A stretch of DNA of 64,000 nt from Ralstonia pickettii (GCF_030582395.1 NZ_CP104382.1:992001-1056000); one strand, 5' to 3'. Counted from the stretch's first letter, positions 56,354-63,967 are shown. The notes: generated by a model not told the origin, from the sequence alone. A program made the numbers and translations.

Positions 56354-56758
56354 ATGAGCTACACCGTATTCGTTCAGAAATTCGCAGATGGGCAGGCTGG
56401 GAGCGTTCCATATAATTCAGTGGTTTCTGTGCTACGTCGGTATGGTTCAGTGAGCGACATTGGCCAATCCGTGGAATTCATCCCAGATGGGGACGATCTT
56501 TGTGAAATTGGCTTCGTAGGCGGGAATCGCGCGGATGGCGTCGATGGTGTGAGCTTCGAGCGCCCCGTCTCAGGTGGCAGGCTCCGCGAGCTGGTGTTCG
56601 AACTGCTCGACATCCCCGGAATGTGTTACTTCGAGGTCGACTGCCGATTTGTCTTAGCCAGAAGGGATGTCGCAGTTGACCTTCCTTTAGGACTGATCCG
56701 CCAATGCGAGAGCGGATCAGTGACTATCATCTCCTCGGCAACAGAGGTGCCACAGTAA
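56354..56758 (+). CDS. Hypothetical protein (134 aa)
   Basis: A 134-residue protein from ATG 56354 (MSYTVFVQKFADGQAGSVPY). It looks like a small alpha/beta protein; VVSVLRRYGSVSDIGQSVEFIPDGDDLCEIGFVGG and CYFEVDCRFVLARRDVAVDLP are the best-ordered segments. Its size and style resemble immunity-type or contact-system accessory proteins, but no toxin gene is adjacent. Family not recognised. Confidence 0.6.
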   Translation: MSYTVFVQKFADGQAGSVPYNSVVSVLRRYGSVSDIGQSVEFIPDGDDLCEIGFVGGNRADGVDGVSFERPVSGGRLRELVFELLDIPGMCYFEVDCRFVLARRDVAVDLPLGLIRQCESGSVTIISSATEVPQ

Positions 56759-56848
56759 TCGGCTCATCCCCCGACTGGAATCCGTTGGACTTGCACGAAC
56801 CGGCAGAAACTGACACCAGAACGGACATTTGAAGGCCCTCACTCATAT

Positions 56849-56872
56849 GACGGGTCTTGGCCGGCAAGCGAC
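56849..56872 (+). repeat. Degenerate copy of the 24-nt dispersed repeat
   Basis: GACGGGT-CTTGGCCGGC-AAGCGAC, immediately before the end of the small recombinase gene. The core is kept and the arms are partly altered. Confidence 0.4.
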
Positions 56873-56889
56873 CGCTCGCCGGCCGGTGG

Positions 56890-57516
56890 TTATACCTCCG
56901 TCTGTTCCGCCATCTCAAGCGCGTCGTCTACCTCGATTCCGAGATATCGAACTGTGCTCTCCAGCTTCGTGTGCCCCAGCAGCAACTGGACCGCGCGCAG
57001 GTTTTTTGTCCGACGATAGATGAGCGAAGCCTTTGTTCGACGCATGGTGTGCGTGCCATACGCGGTGTCATCGAGTCCGATCGATGCAATCCAGCGATGG
57101 ACAAGGCGGGCGTACTGGCGCGTCGACATGTGCGGGGAGTCGTGAATGCGACTAGGGAAGAGGAAATCCGCGGCGTGCAAGCCCGCTCGTCGCATCCAAA
57201 CTTCGACGCTCTCCCGAGTCTGTTCAGTTATCTCAAACTGGACCGGTCGTTGCGTTTTCTGCTGCAAAACCGTCGCCCGGCTAGCGATACGCTCGCCATG
57301 GCAGACATCCCGCACACGTAGCTTCGTCAGATCACTCGCTCGGAGTTTGCTGTCGATGGCTAGGTTGAACATCGCCAGATCACGCACGTTGGAGGAGAGC
57401 TGCAGGCGCACGCGGATCGCACAGATCTCGCTGAGCTTGAGCGGCGGCTTCTGACCGGTCAGTTTCCCTTTGTTCCACGGTATCCGCGACGGACCGGTGC
57501 TGGTAGACATGTTCAT
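56890..57516 (-). CDS. Minimal tyrosine recombinase (catalytic domain only)
   Basis: A 208-residue recombinase from ATG 57516, preceded by AAGGAG; a second ATG two codons on is also possible. Only the catalytic domain is present: box I Arg in IDSKLRASDLTKLRVRDV, HTMRRTKAS (H-x-x-R), LLGHTKLESTVRYLG with the second His and nucleophile Tyr. The N-terminal GPSRIPWNKGKLTGQKPPLKLSEI replaces an arm/core-binding domain. Such short integrase-like proteins are widespread in islands of proteobacteria. Orientation is opposite to the P4-type integrase 11 kb away. Confidence 0.87.
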   Translation of the reverse strand: MNMSTSTGPSRIPWNKGKLTGQKPPLKLSEICAIRVRLQLSSNVRDLAMFNLAIDSKLRASDLTKLRVRDVCHGERIASRATVLQQKTQRPVQFEITEQTRESVEVWMRRAGLHAADFLFPSRIHDSPHMSTRQYARLVHRWIASIGLDDTAYGTHTMRRTKASLIYRRTKNLRAVQLLLGHTKLESTVRYLGIEVDDALEMAEQTEV

Positions 57517-57558
57517 GACAATCTCCTTTCGAATGAAGGGAGATCCAGTCTGTGCCCT

Positions 57559-57574
57559 GGTAGCGGGCGCTACC
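57559..57574. repeat. 7-bp hairpin upstream of the small recombinase
   Basis: GGTAGCG at 57559-57565 pairs with CGCTACC at 57568-57574 around two Gs. It sits between the recombinase start and the end of the secreted-protein gene; possible terminator, attenuator or recombination site. Confidence 0.45.
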
Positions 57575-57614
57575 CGACCCACAAGGGACAGTGGTTCTTG
57601 CTCAAAGCGGCCGT

Positions 57615-58055
57615 TCACCTCGAATTTGTGTTCGGTGACCGAATGGGATTCACGGTCTGCATGAGCTGCCGCTCGATAGCTAGCCGGTCGTTCACGTCGG
57701 CTTCAAAAGACTGACAGATTTCTTGTATCTCTTCAGCACTTCCCTTGGCGAATATGTCGGCGAAGCGATCTAGGTCCGCCTTCGAAGGACCAGTCCTTTC
57801 CAATTCGTCGGCGCGCTTCAAAAAGGTGGCCGCCTGAGATTCCGGCAGCCCTGCGGCTATTGCTCGGATATTGGCGATGAGGTGGCGCTTGTACCTTTCC
57901 AATGCGGCTTCGCGCGAAGCGCTCTTTTGCGGGCACCTTTGATCCAATGCAACAAACCAAGGATAGCTTCCTATCGATGGGTCGGCGGGCGTGATACTGC
58001 TTGCACTTTGGGTTGCCAATGCAAGGGCCACCAGCACTACAGTATTTCTCAGCAT
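57615..58055 (-). CDS. Exported hypothetical protein (146 aa)
   Basis: A 146-residue protein from ATG 58055, with a signal peptide MLRNTVVLVALALATQSASS. The mature part is mostly helical (ASREAALERYKRHLIANIRAIAAGL, AATFLKRADELER, ADLDRFADIFAKGSAEEIQEICQSFEADV) with two cysteines that could form a disulfide. Family not recognised. The frame is open upstream to 58214 but the signal peptide fixes the start. Confidence 0.65.
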   Translation of the reverse strand: MLRNTVVLVALALATQSASSITPADPSIGSYPWFVALDQRCPQKSASREAALERYKRHLIANIRAIAAGLPESQAATFLKRADELERTGPSKADLDRFADIFAKGSAEEIQEICQSFEADVNDRLAIERQLMQTVNPIRSPNTNSR

Positions 58056-58210
58056 TACAAGGGCTCCTCTCGTTTGGCGAGCATGGTTCGTTGGCGGAGC
58101 GTCTGGGTTGCACCCTTCGACACATGAGCGAGAAATTCCGCAGTAACTTTCCGCAATCTGAATATCGATGTCGAATGGCTGGAACTGGCTGCGGACAACC
58201 GCTACCTGAC

Positions 58211-58450
58211 TCACCTACAGCGACATTCTTTCGGCCCCTTGCCGCGCATCCCTCTCGTCAGCTCCTCACGGATAACGTATTCCATGACTCCACGCTTGCC
58301 GACGACTGCACAGTTGGTAACGCACGCATCTTCCCGCCATGCTGTCTGTTGTGCGCCTGCGTTGTAGCGGACGAAATAGTGGCCTCCTCGGCGAACTACC
58401 TCTAGGCCGTCAGTGCTAAGCTGAAGGCCAAACAGCTTCTCATCGACCAT
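58211..58450 (-). CDS. Hypothetical protein (79 aa)
   Basis: A 79-residue product from ATG 58450, with GGAGAAGAG upstream. MVDEKLFGLQLSTDGLEVVR and GGHYFVRYNAGAQQTAWRED look like an ordered beta-rich domain; four cysteines follow (CVTNC, CRC at the end). No family is recognised. The frame continues upstream to 58567, across a dispersed-repeat half copy, which argues against the longer form. Confidence 0.5.
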   Translation of the reverse strand: MVDEKLFGLQLSTDGLEVVRRGGHYFVRYNAGAQQTAWREDACVTNCAVVGKRGVMEYVIREELTRGMRGKGPKECRCR

Positions 58451-58483
58451 TACTCTTCTCCGAGTTGTGGGGTGCGGCGCAAG

Positions 58484-58500
58484 GTCCGCTCCTGGCCGAC
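58484..58500 (+). repeat. Half copy of the 24-nt dispersed repeat
   Basis: GTCCGCT followed by CCTGGCCGAC: left arm and core of the repeat; the right arm is not recognisable. Confidence 0.45.
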
Positions 58501-58579
58501 TTCTGCTTGCCACCGCGACGGCGGCCCGACTGAGCCAGGCGCACTGCAAACAGTTCTCACGCCGCACAGATGCTGCTCG

Positions 58580-59017
58580 TCATGAAGCTTCACACATAGG
58601 AATAAGCTCGTTTTTATGTAGCTGTACCAGAGCGTGGAGCCAAGCGCTGCACGTGGACTCATTGTCCATCACCCAACAGTCAAGGTTCTTCATTGTGTCG
58701 GCGTCTCGCCACTGCTCCATTCCGAGCTTGTACATCTGAGCAACCTCTGGTGGCGCCAAAACTTGAAGCGCGCCCAGCATGGCCCTCTGCTTTTCGAGCG
58801 ACACCGCCTCGAAGTATGTCCAGGCCCCAGAACGTATGGTTTGGGAGAACCAGGTGAGCGCCTCGATAAACGCAAAAGCTGGGGGAGGAGCGCCGTAGTC
58901 GGGCTTGCGCGTGTCAATGCCAGGCCAACTCAACAAGATGCCCTGAAGTTCGACCAGCGCGTCAAATTCCGAGCGTGCCAGCAACTGCTTAAGGTAATCC
59001 TGAGAATATCGTGGCAT
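58580..59017 (-). CDS. DMP19/DUF4375-like hypothetical protein
   Basis: A 145-residue protein from ATG 59017 (MPRYSQDYLKQLLARSEFDA). FAFIEALTWFSQTIRSGAWTYFEAVS, followed by KQRAMLGALQVLAPPEVAQMY, fits the helical DMP19/DUF4375 pattern (Glu, Trp-Phe-x-Q, a Gly/Ala-Trp turn, then a long helix). That family includes a DNA-mimic protein and many suspected immunity proteins. The match is by pattern only. Confidence 0.55.
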   Translation of the reverse strand: MPRYSQDYLKQLLARSEFDALVELQGILLSWPGIDTRKPDYGAPPPAFAFIEALTWFSQTIRSGAWTYFEAVSLEKQRAMLGALQVLAPPEVAQMYKLGMEQWRDADTMKNLDCWVMDNESTCSAWLHALVQLHKNELIPMCEAS

Positions 59018-59055
59018 ATGTACTTCCAACGTTGGACGGCATTAGTGCATGGCCC

Positions 59056-59079
59056 GTCCGCTTGTGGCCGGAAGTGGAC
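59056..59079 (+). repeat. Copy of the 24-nt dispersed repeat (first of a pair)
   Basis: GTCCGCT-TGTGGCCGGA-AGTGGAC, a nearly complete copy. A variant copy begins 23 bp downstream at 59102. Confidence 0.6.
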
Positions 59080-59101
59080 GGCCAGGACTCCGTTGATCAA
59101 C

Positions 59102-59125
59102 GACTGCTACCGACCCGAAGCAGCC
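59102..59125 (+). repeat. Variant copy of the 24-nt dispersed repeat (second of a pair)
   Basis: GACTGCT-ACCGACCCGA-AGCAGCC: the same arm spacing but a CGACCCGA core, so either a diverged copy or a second subfamily. Confidence 0.5.
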
Positions 59126-59198
59126 GGTCGCAAGCCATACTGGTGGCAGATATATCAGCGAAACGCGCCTACCGTGCTGCGACACAAACCTTCCGCAA

Positions 59199-60176
59199 TC
59201 AGAGTGATTTCAAGAATCCGATCAACGCCGCATTGACCGCCTCAGGTGCTTCTTGTTGGAGCCAATGCCCCGCCTTGGGTAACACTTGCGACATGCGTAG
59301 CTGGGGCACCAACGACGGCATGGCGTCGATGATGTTCTGCATGCCTGGCATGGCGAGGCCGGTATCTCTCTCGCCCACCAGATACATGGCGGGCACATGG
59401 ACTTGCAGGCCGACAAAGGCCGCCTCGGATTCCCAATTGCGGTCAAGGTTGCGGTAGTAATTCAGACCACCGCGAAAACCGCTTTTCTCAAAAGAGCGCA
59501 CAAGCTGCTCAAAGTCGGCGGCGCTGAGCCAGTCCGGCAGGGCCTGTGGGGTCGGCAATGCTGTGAGCAGTCCACCTGGGCGAGCAACCATGCCGAAAGG
59601 ATTCGGTGTCAGCGCGTCGTCGCGCGGCCCGGCACTTCCTGAAGCCGCAAAGTAGATCTTACGCAGGGTGGTTGCCACATCGGCCTCCAGCTCTCGCTCT
59701 GCCAAGCCTGGCGATGCGAAGTAGTGCGTGTAGAACCAAGCGTCTAGCGTCTGGGGAAAAAGCTGGCTGGGGGCCATGGGCGCACGGCCCATCATGGGTA
59801 CACCTAGAGCGGCCACCGCACGGAATCGGTCCGGTCTCAAGAGCGCTGCTTGCCAGGCAATCGTCGCGCCCCAGTCTCCGCCGACAACGACGGCCCGCTG
59901 CTCTCCCAAGGCATCGAGCAGAGCGACCAAGTCGCCGACCACGTGCAATGCCGTGTATGCGTCCGCTGGCTCGGGCTGCTCACTGCGCCCATAGCCACGC
60001 AAATCTGGAGCGACGGCGCGGTAGCCTGCTGCAGCAAGTGCCGGCAACTGATAGCGCCACGCGAGGGAGGTCTCTGGAAATCCGTGGCAGAGCAGGACCA
60101 ACGGGCCCTGGCCTTGTTCAAGCAGACTAAGGTGTATGCCGTTGGCATCGATCTGGCGATGAGAGGCTGTAGTCAT
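59199..60176 (-). CDS. Alpha/beta hydrolase, epoxide hydrolase type
   Basis: A 325-residue hydrolase from ATG 60176 (MTTASHRQIDANGIHLSLLE); an ATG at 60194 is possible but has no ribosome-binding site. LLCHGFPETSLAWRYQL holds the HGxP oxyanion motif, and VVVGGDWGATIAWQ places the nucleophile Asp of epoxide hydrolases. Tyr-bearing cap segments (FYTHYFASPG) and the final acid/His (LVGERDTGL, PKAGHWLQQEAPE) complete the site. It is divergent from an Rrf2 regulator with a palindrome between them. Confidence 0.87.
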   Translation of the reverse strand: MTTASHRQIDANGIHLSLLEQGQGPLVLLCHGFPETSLAWRYQLPALAAAGYRAVAPDLRGYGRSEQPEPADAYTALHVVGDLVALLDALGEQRAVVVGGDWGATIAWQAALLRPDRFRAVAALGVPMMGRAPMAPSQLFPQTLDAWFYTHYFASPGLAERELEADVATTLRKIYFAASGSAGPRDDALTPNPFGMVARPGGLLTALPTPQALPDWLSAADFEQLVRSFEKSGFRGGLNYYRNLDRNWESEAAFVGLQVHVPAMYLVGERDTGLAMPGMQNIIDAMPSLVPQLRMSQVLPKAGHWLQQEAPEAVNAALIGFLKSL

Positions 60177-60203
60177 GAGTGTCTCGCTGTGCATGAACTG
60201 ATA

Positions 60204-60216
60204 CTGTAATATACAG
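60204..60216. promoter_or_regulatory. Palindromic operator between epoxide hydrolase and Rrf2 genes
   Basis: CTGTAATATACAG is a perfect 13-bp palindrome (CTGTA-ATA-TACAG) in the short divergent promoter region. It resembles Rrf2-family operators. The N5 spacing between CTGT and ACAG excludes LexA. Confidence 0.6.
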
Positions 60217-60243
60217 AGTTACGGAATAGAAGCATCTCTGAAC

Positions 60244-60672
60244 ATGGCTCAAGACGTACGCCTTGCCCGGCTGTTGCACGTACTCATTCACATGCATCTG
60301 CGCGGTGGCTCCACAAGCTCTGAAACGATTTCACAGATGCTACACACGAACCCGGTCGTAGTACGACGGACCATGGCTGCGCTGCGTGACGCGGGCTACG
60401 TGGCCTCCGCTGGCGGGCGCAGCGGTGGTTGGGCGCTCGCTTGCGAACTCGACGCGCTCACGGTGGGCGACATTCATACGGCAATTGCGAGTGCCAGCCC
60501 GTTTGCTTTTGGGCCAGCCCAAGACAACCCGCAGTGCCCAGTAGAAGCGGTGGTGAACCGCTTTGTCAGTGAAGCGCAGAGTGCGGCGGAGAATGAACTG
60601 TTGAGGTGCTTTCAAGGCAAGCGCTTGTCAGTGCTCGCCAAAGAGTGCCTCTCGTTCGCATCGGAGCCTTAG
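60244..60672 (+). CDS. Rrf2-family transcriptional regulator
   Basis: A 142-residue protein with the Rrf2 winged helix (VRLARLLHVLIHMHLRGGSTSSETISQMLHTNPVVVRRTMAALRDAGYVASAGGRSGGWALA) and a region DIHTAIASASPFAFGPAQDNPQCPVEAVV. Only one cysteine lies in the loop where Fe-S members have three, and one more near each end of the C-terminal part, so it probably does not bind an IscR-type cluster. It likely represses itself and the divergent epoxide hydrolase gene. Confidence 0.85.
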   Translation: MAQDVRLARLLHVLIHMHLRGGSTSSETISQMLHTNPVVVRRTMAALRDAGYVASAGGRSGGWALACELDALTVGDIHTAIASASPFAFGPAQDNPQCPVEAVVNRFVSEAQSAAENELLRCFQGKRLSVLAKECLSFASEP

Positions 60673-60735
60673 GCGAGTCACGCTCTGCAGCGTTGACTGC
60701 TGGTGTAGGGACTCTCTGTTGAGGCATCGCAGGAT

Positions 60736-60759
60736 GGTCGCTCCTAGCCGAAAGCGGTC
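60736..60759 (+). repeat. Copy of the 24-nt dispersed repeat
   Basis: GGTCGCT-CCTAGCCGAA-AGCGGTC, with arms CGCT/AGCG paired. It lies just after the Rrf2 gene. Confidence 0.6.
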
Positions 60760-60862
60760 GGTGCCCCGCCGCAGTTAGAGCGAGGGGGCGCCGCACTGGC
60801 CGTGCGACTAAGCAATCGAAGCTGGTATGCTGCCCGTTACAACAACAAGACAGGAGGGCGGC

Positions 60863-61102
60863 ATGGCTGCGAAACAAGTCTCGAAGAAGAAATACCTAAA
60901 AATCCTGAACAAACGCCTGCGGTCGGAGCCGGGTGCCTCGCTCAGCGCAACGTTCGTCTTCTACCCTCTAGGCGCGAAGGCTAAACATGCGACCGGCATC
61001 GCTGCCAGCGAGCAAAGCAACAAGCGCGAGCTGGAAATCATGGCGGCTATCCAGCACAAGGCGTCCAGCGAATTTGTTGTCACCGAGGAAAAGGCAGCAT
61101 AG
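60863..61102 (+). CDS. Hypothetical protein (79 aa)
   Basis: A 79-residue basic protein from ATG 60863 with a strong ribosome-binding site (CAGGAGG). MAAKQVSKKKYLKILNKRLR is followed by a Gly/Ala-rich middle (KAKHATGIAASEQSNKRELE). No family is recognised; the good ribosome-binding site and coding-like composition support it. Convergent with the DUF3562-like gene. Confidence 0.55.
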   Translation: MAAKQVSKKKYLKILNKRLRSEPGASLSATFVFYPLGAKAKHATGIAASEQSNKRELEIMAAIQHKASSEFVVTEEKAA

Positions 61103-61110
61103 CCAAGGAC

Positions 61111-61317
61111 TCAGCGCTGGCCCGACATCTTTTTGAGCTTTACCAGCGTTCTCTTGGCTGCGAGCAAAACCACAAAGGTCTCTATGGTTGCGCCCGCGGA
61201 CAACGTCCGCAGTGTCTCGCGAAAAACTGGCTCCACCGTGGTAGGTGGCAGGCCAAGCCGGTCAGCGATGTCACACACATACGCGTAGTGTTCCTCGCGG
61301 AGCTCTGGGTTGGTCAT
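61111..61317 (-). CDS. DUF3562-like small protein
   Basis: A 68-residue protein from ATG 61317 (MTNPELREEHYAYVCDIADR). LGLPPTTVEPVFRETLRTLSAGATIETFVVLLAAKRTLVKLKK fits the DUF3562 pattern: a short helix-turn-like region with V-x-x-V-F/Y-x-E-x-L-x-x-L followed by a second helix ending in basic residues. Function unknown; common in Burkholderiaceae. Confidence 0.65.
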   Translation of the reverse strand: MTNPELREEHYAYVCDIADRLGLPPTTVEPVFRETLRTLSAGATIETFVVLLAAKRTLVKLKKMSGQR

Positions 61318-61506
61318 GTGCGCGGAGGTCTCGGCTTCAGGTTCAACGTTTCTGATTTTGAACCATTTTGCTTCCCAAGTTGAGGAAGATGGCATGCAGA
61401 CCATGCCTCCAGTTAGCGAGCCTCTGGGTTGTGTTCCTCATCCAATCCTTGCGCGCCTGTTTGGTGGCTGAATTGTTGCTTAACGGCTCGTGGATGAGTA
61501 GCCGAA

Positions 61507-61523
61507 ACTGGCCGATGGCGGAC
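61507..61523 (+). repeat. Half copy of the 24-nt dispersed repeat
   Basis: ACTGGCCGAT followed by GGCGGAC: core and right arm preserved, left arm degraded. It lies between two hypothetical genes. Confidence 0.45.
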
Positions 61524-61557
61524 GGCGACTACCTTTTTCTTCGCGTGCTCAGTTCCA

Positions 61558-62175
61558 TCATTGGATGCCTTTAGCGCATTTACGCGCGTTCTCGACTACA
61601 TACTTCCGACCATCCTCGTCTGCCAATCGTAGATATTGGGGGAGTTTGCTCTGGGCGACATCTTTTAGAACCCACAACGCTGCGATGCGTTGGTATTCGT
61701 GACCCGTGAGCCACGCCCTTTCCGCAAGGTGTTCGGCATGCTGCGACTTCAATGCCCCAAGCGCGAGCAACGCACGCCTGCTAACGTATTCGTCCGAGTC
61801 GTCTACAAGGCGCAGTAGCACCTCTTCCGCCTTCTCCTTATGCGTAGATAGCGTTCCGAGTTGTGCCGCGATTTGCCACTTTGCATCCGGCTCTGAAGAG
61901 TCAATTGCGAGTCGTGCAAGTGCAAGGAGGGTATCAGGTTTGCCTCCAAGTTGATCCGCAATCCATTCCACCTCGTCGCGGGCGATAGCGAGGATTAGAT
62001 CTGCGCGGCACCTTTCACTCCATTCGTCTGGCGGAATCGATTCGAGAACCGCAATCGCGGCGTCCCACAGTGATTGCCATTGGTCGTAGCCGCAGTCGCG
62101 CTGGTGAGGCAGAAGCGACGCCGCCCACGCCTTGAATTTTCCGACTTCTTCGTGCAGGGCGTCTGATGCGCTCAT
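61558..62175 (-). CDS. HEAT-repeat hypothetical protein
   Basis: A 205-residue helical protein from ATG 62175 (MSASDALHEEVGKFKAWAAS). Repeated helix pairs of HEAT type are visible: DTLLALARLAIDSSEPDAKWQIAAQLGTL, KAEEVLLRLVDDSDEYVSRRALLALGAL, and ERAWLTGHEYQRIAALWVLKDV. Such proteins serve as binding scaffolds and are frequent among immunity proteins, but no toxin gene is adjacent. Confidence 0.7.
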   Translation of the reverse strand: MSASDALHEEVGKFKAWAASLLPHQRDCGYDQWQSLWDAAIAVLESIPPDEWSERCRADLILAIARDEVEWIADQLGGKPDTLLALARLAIDSSEPDAKWQIAAQLGTLSTHKEKAEEVLLRLVDDSDEYVSRRALLALGALKSQHAEHLAERAWLTGHEYQRIAALWVLKDVAQSKLPQYLRLADEDGRKYVVENARKCAKGIQ

Positions 62176-62297
62176 GGGGCTGCTTCTTTTATGAACTTCG
62201 GGATTGTTGGTCACTATAGCTCCCCGTACCGGCGACTGCGTCTGGGAGCGGCCCTACATCCAGTAGTTAGGGAGCCAGCCGCGGGTTATCCGCATAT

Positions 62298-62666
62298 CTA
62301 ATTTGCGATGACGGGAACGATCCCTTGTGACGTGTGCAGAACGTACGACTCGAAGCCATCTCGCTTGGGGATGATCTTGAGCATTGAGCTCGCCTCAAAC
62401 ATCAGCGTCATCACCCTGTGTTCGTCAAAATTGGCATCTGCAATGGCTCTCTTCACGCAGCGTTGCAGGTAAGCGCTGGACTCCGGAGATTCTGCATCCC
62501 CGCTAATTTCTTCCTTCTCGTCCACCGTCGAAAAACCGCATTGGATCAGTATCCATCCACCGGCACGCCCGGTACCCCCGAACACCAACGCTACAGACCC
62601 AGGGCTGATCTTTACCTCTGTGATTCGACTTCCGATGATCTCGGCAAGGTCACTTGTTGTGAGCAT
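62298..62666 (-). CDS. Hypothetical protein (122 aa)
   Basis: A 122-residue protein from ATG 62666 (MLTTSDLAEIIGSRITEVKI). Beta-rich segments SPGSVALVFGGTGRAGGWILIQCGF and a C-terminal KIIPKRDGFESYVLHTSQG suggest a compact barrel-like fold as in several small immunity families. Family not recognised. Confidence 0.55.
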   Translation of the reverse strand: MLTTSDLAEIIGSRITEVKISPGSVALVFGGTGRAGGWILIQCGFSTVDEKEEISGDAESPESSAYLQRCVKRAIADANFDEHRVMTLMFEASSMLKIIPKRDGFESYVLHTSQGIVPVIAN

Positions 62667-62791
62667 TTTCAGGTTTCTCAATGAACAGTTGTATCGAGGA
62701 AGCATCCGAAGCCTCGAGCGCACGCTCGCGCGCTTGCAAGTATTTCAGTTGAGGCGGGGGTGTAGGAACGGCATGCTAGGGCCCTGTCACT

Positions 62792-62815
62792 GGTCGTTGT
62801 GGCGCCGCCGCGGTC
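62792..62815 (+). repeat. Degenerate copy of the 24-nt dispersed repeat
   Basis: GGTCGTT-GTGGCGCCGC-CGCGGTC: right arm and spacing kept, core altered. Confidence 0.35.
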
Positions 62816-62925
62816 AGCGAATGTCACGATCCTGAACAGACGCCCTTTACTGCACTTGAGCTAGCATTCAGCCTGGAGGGTAAGACTAAGACACAAACGC
62901 GAGACTGGGAACAAACGGGGGGGTC

Positions 62926-63609
62926 ATGCTACATCGCGCGCCGACGCTCGCTTGCATCGTTCTATTGGGTTCGCTTTCTGGATGTGCCAGCCAAGCGCCA
63001 GCTTCGTTGGCGATACGCCCACCCGTTACTGGGTGTACCACTCCGCCGCCCTTATATCCGGCGGAAGCGCGGCGTATGGGCATCCAAGGCACCGTCGTTG
63101 TGTCTGGCGCTGTTGAACCGGACGGAACTATCTCTTCCGTACAAGTCACCCAATCGTCTGGCAATGCCTTGCTCGATGATGCAGGCGTGCAGGCTGTACG
63201 CTCGACGGCATGCGCACCGTTTACCGACCCCACGACAGGTACAGCGACTCGCGTACCTTTTTCAAGACCGTTCACCTTCAGCATTGACCGTCCAGCCCAC
63301 GCGCAGGTGGCTGTCCAACCAAGCCTAACGCCGTCCACCCTGTCGTACGCCGAAAGAGTCAGGCAGCGGGTCAAGCCAAATATCGTCGTTGATGAAGTGC
63401 CACCCGAAAATATCTTTGCGGTTGTGAAGGTAGTCCTAGGACCCGACGGTTCAGTGCTTCGCACAGAGCTTGAGAAATCCAGCGGTGTCAGGTCTTACGA
63501 CGCTGCCATTTTGAAAGCAATAGAGCGCTCCGACCCCTTGCCGCTGCCTGAGCCTGAGCCTGGGCAAAAAGGCACGCGGACGATTAGGTTGACATTCACG
63601 CCAACGTAG
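62926..63609 (+). CDS. Lipoprotein with two TonB/TolA C-terminal-like domains
   Basis: A 227-residue protein with a lipoprotein signal (ACIVLLGSLSGCASQ, lipid Cys about residue 20). Domain 1 (YPAEARRMGIQGTVVVSGAVEPDGTISSVQV, ALLDDAGVQAVRS) is a TonB C-terminal domain. Domain 2 (YAERVRQRVKPNIV, VVKVVLGPDGSVLRTELEKSSGVRSYDAAILKAIERSDPLPLP) resembles TolA/TonB C-terminal domains. It lacks the membrane-spanning helix and Pro-rich linker of true TonB, so it is a TonB-domain lipoprotein of unknown partner. Confidence 0.78.
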   Translation: MLHRAPTLACIVLLGSLSGCASQAPASLAIRPPVTGCTTPPPLYPAEARRMGIQGTVVVSGAVEPDGTISSVQVTQSSGNALLDDAGVQAVRSTACAPFTDPTTGTATRVPFSRPFTFSIDRPAHAQVAVQPSLTPSTLSYAERVRQRVKPNIVVDEVPPENIFAVVKVVLGPDGSVLRTELEKSSGVRSYDAAILKAIERSDPLPLPEPEPGQKGTRTIRLTFTPT

Positions 63610-63622
63610 AACACCTACCAGC

Positions 63623-63882
63623 TCACTTTGCCTGCTTCCCTGCCAGATAGGTCAAAGCACGGGCCGACAGCACCAATGGTGTTGGGCCGCCACCCTCGAT
63701 GAAGTCGACCATTCGCCCAACCGGCCAAGACTCGCGCGATCCATCCGCAAATTCGATGCCGTGCTCGTCTCTCGGTAGTCATGCCAATAACGAGCGACTA
63801 AGCGGTCGCCATCATAGATGTAATAGCGGTAGTCACCGAAAGATTCTCGAGCCGACACATCAAGCTCAATACGGAAGCTCAT
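63623..63882 (-). pseudogene. Frameshifted small hypothetical gene
   Basis: From ATG 63882 frame one reads MSFRIELDVSARESFGDYRY, YIYDGDRLVARYWHDYRE. After 63769 coherent protein continues only in the next frame: DEHGIEFADGSRESWPVGRM then VDFIEGGGPTPLVLSARAL to a stop at 63623-63625. One missing base (GAGAC where GAGGAC is expected) explains this. Restored, it would be about 86 residues. A real mutation or a sequencing error is possible. Confidence 0.65.
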
Positions 63883-63943
63883 CATTTCTCCTCGAGAAGA
63901 CTCGGGCTGCTGTCACAGAATGAGCTGCTGAAGCATACCGAAC

Positions 63944-63967
63944 GACCGCTACTGGCCGAGAGCGGAC
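63944..63967 (+). repeat. Best-preserved copy of the 24-nt dispersed repeat
   Basis: GACCGCT-ACTGGCCGAG-AGCGGAC, with CCGCT/AGCGG arms pairing around a core that contains GGCC. It lies at the right end of the window next to the frameshifted gene. Confidence 0.65.

Noticed and set aside
44261..57516. Interpretation of the accessory region as a prophage
   Set aside because: No capsid, tail, terminase, lysis or phage replication genes are visible; only integrases and cargo.
60204..60216. Second LexA box upstream of the Rrf2 gene
   Set aside because: CTGT and ACAG are separated by 5 bases, whereas LexA needs 8.
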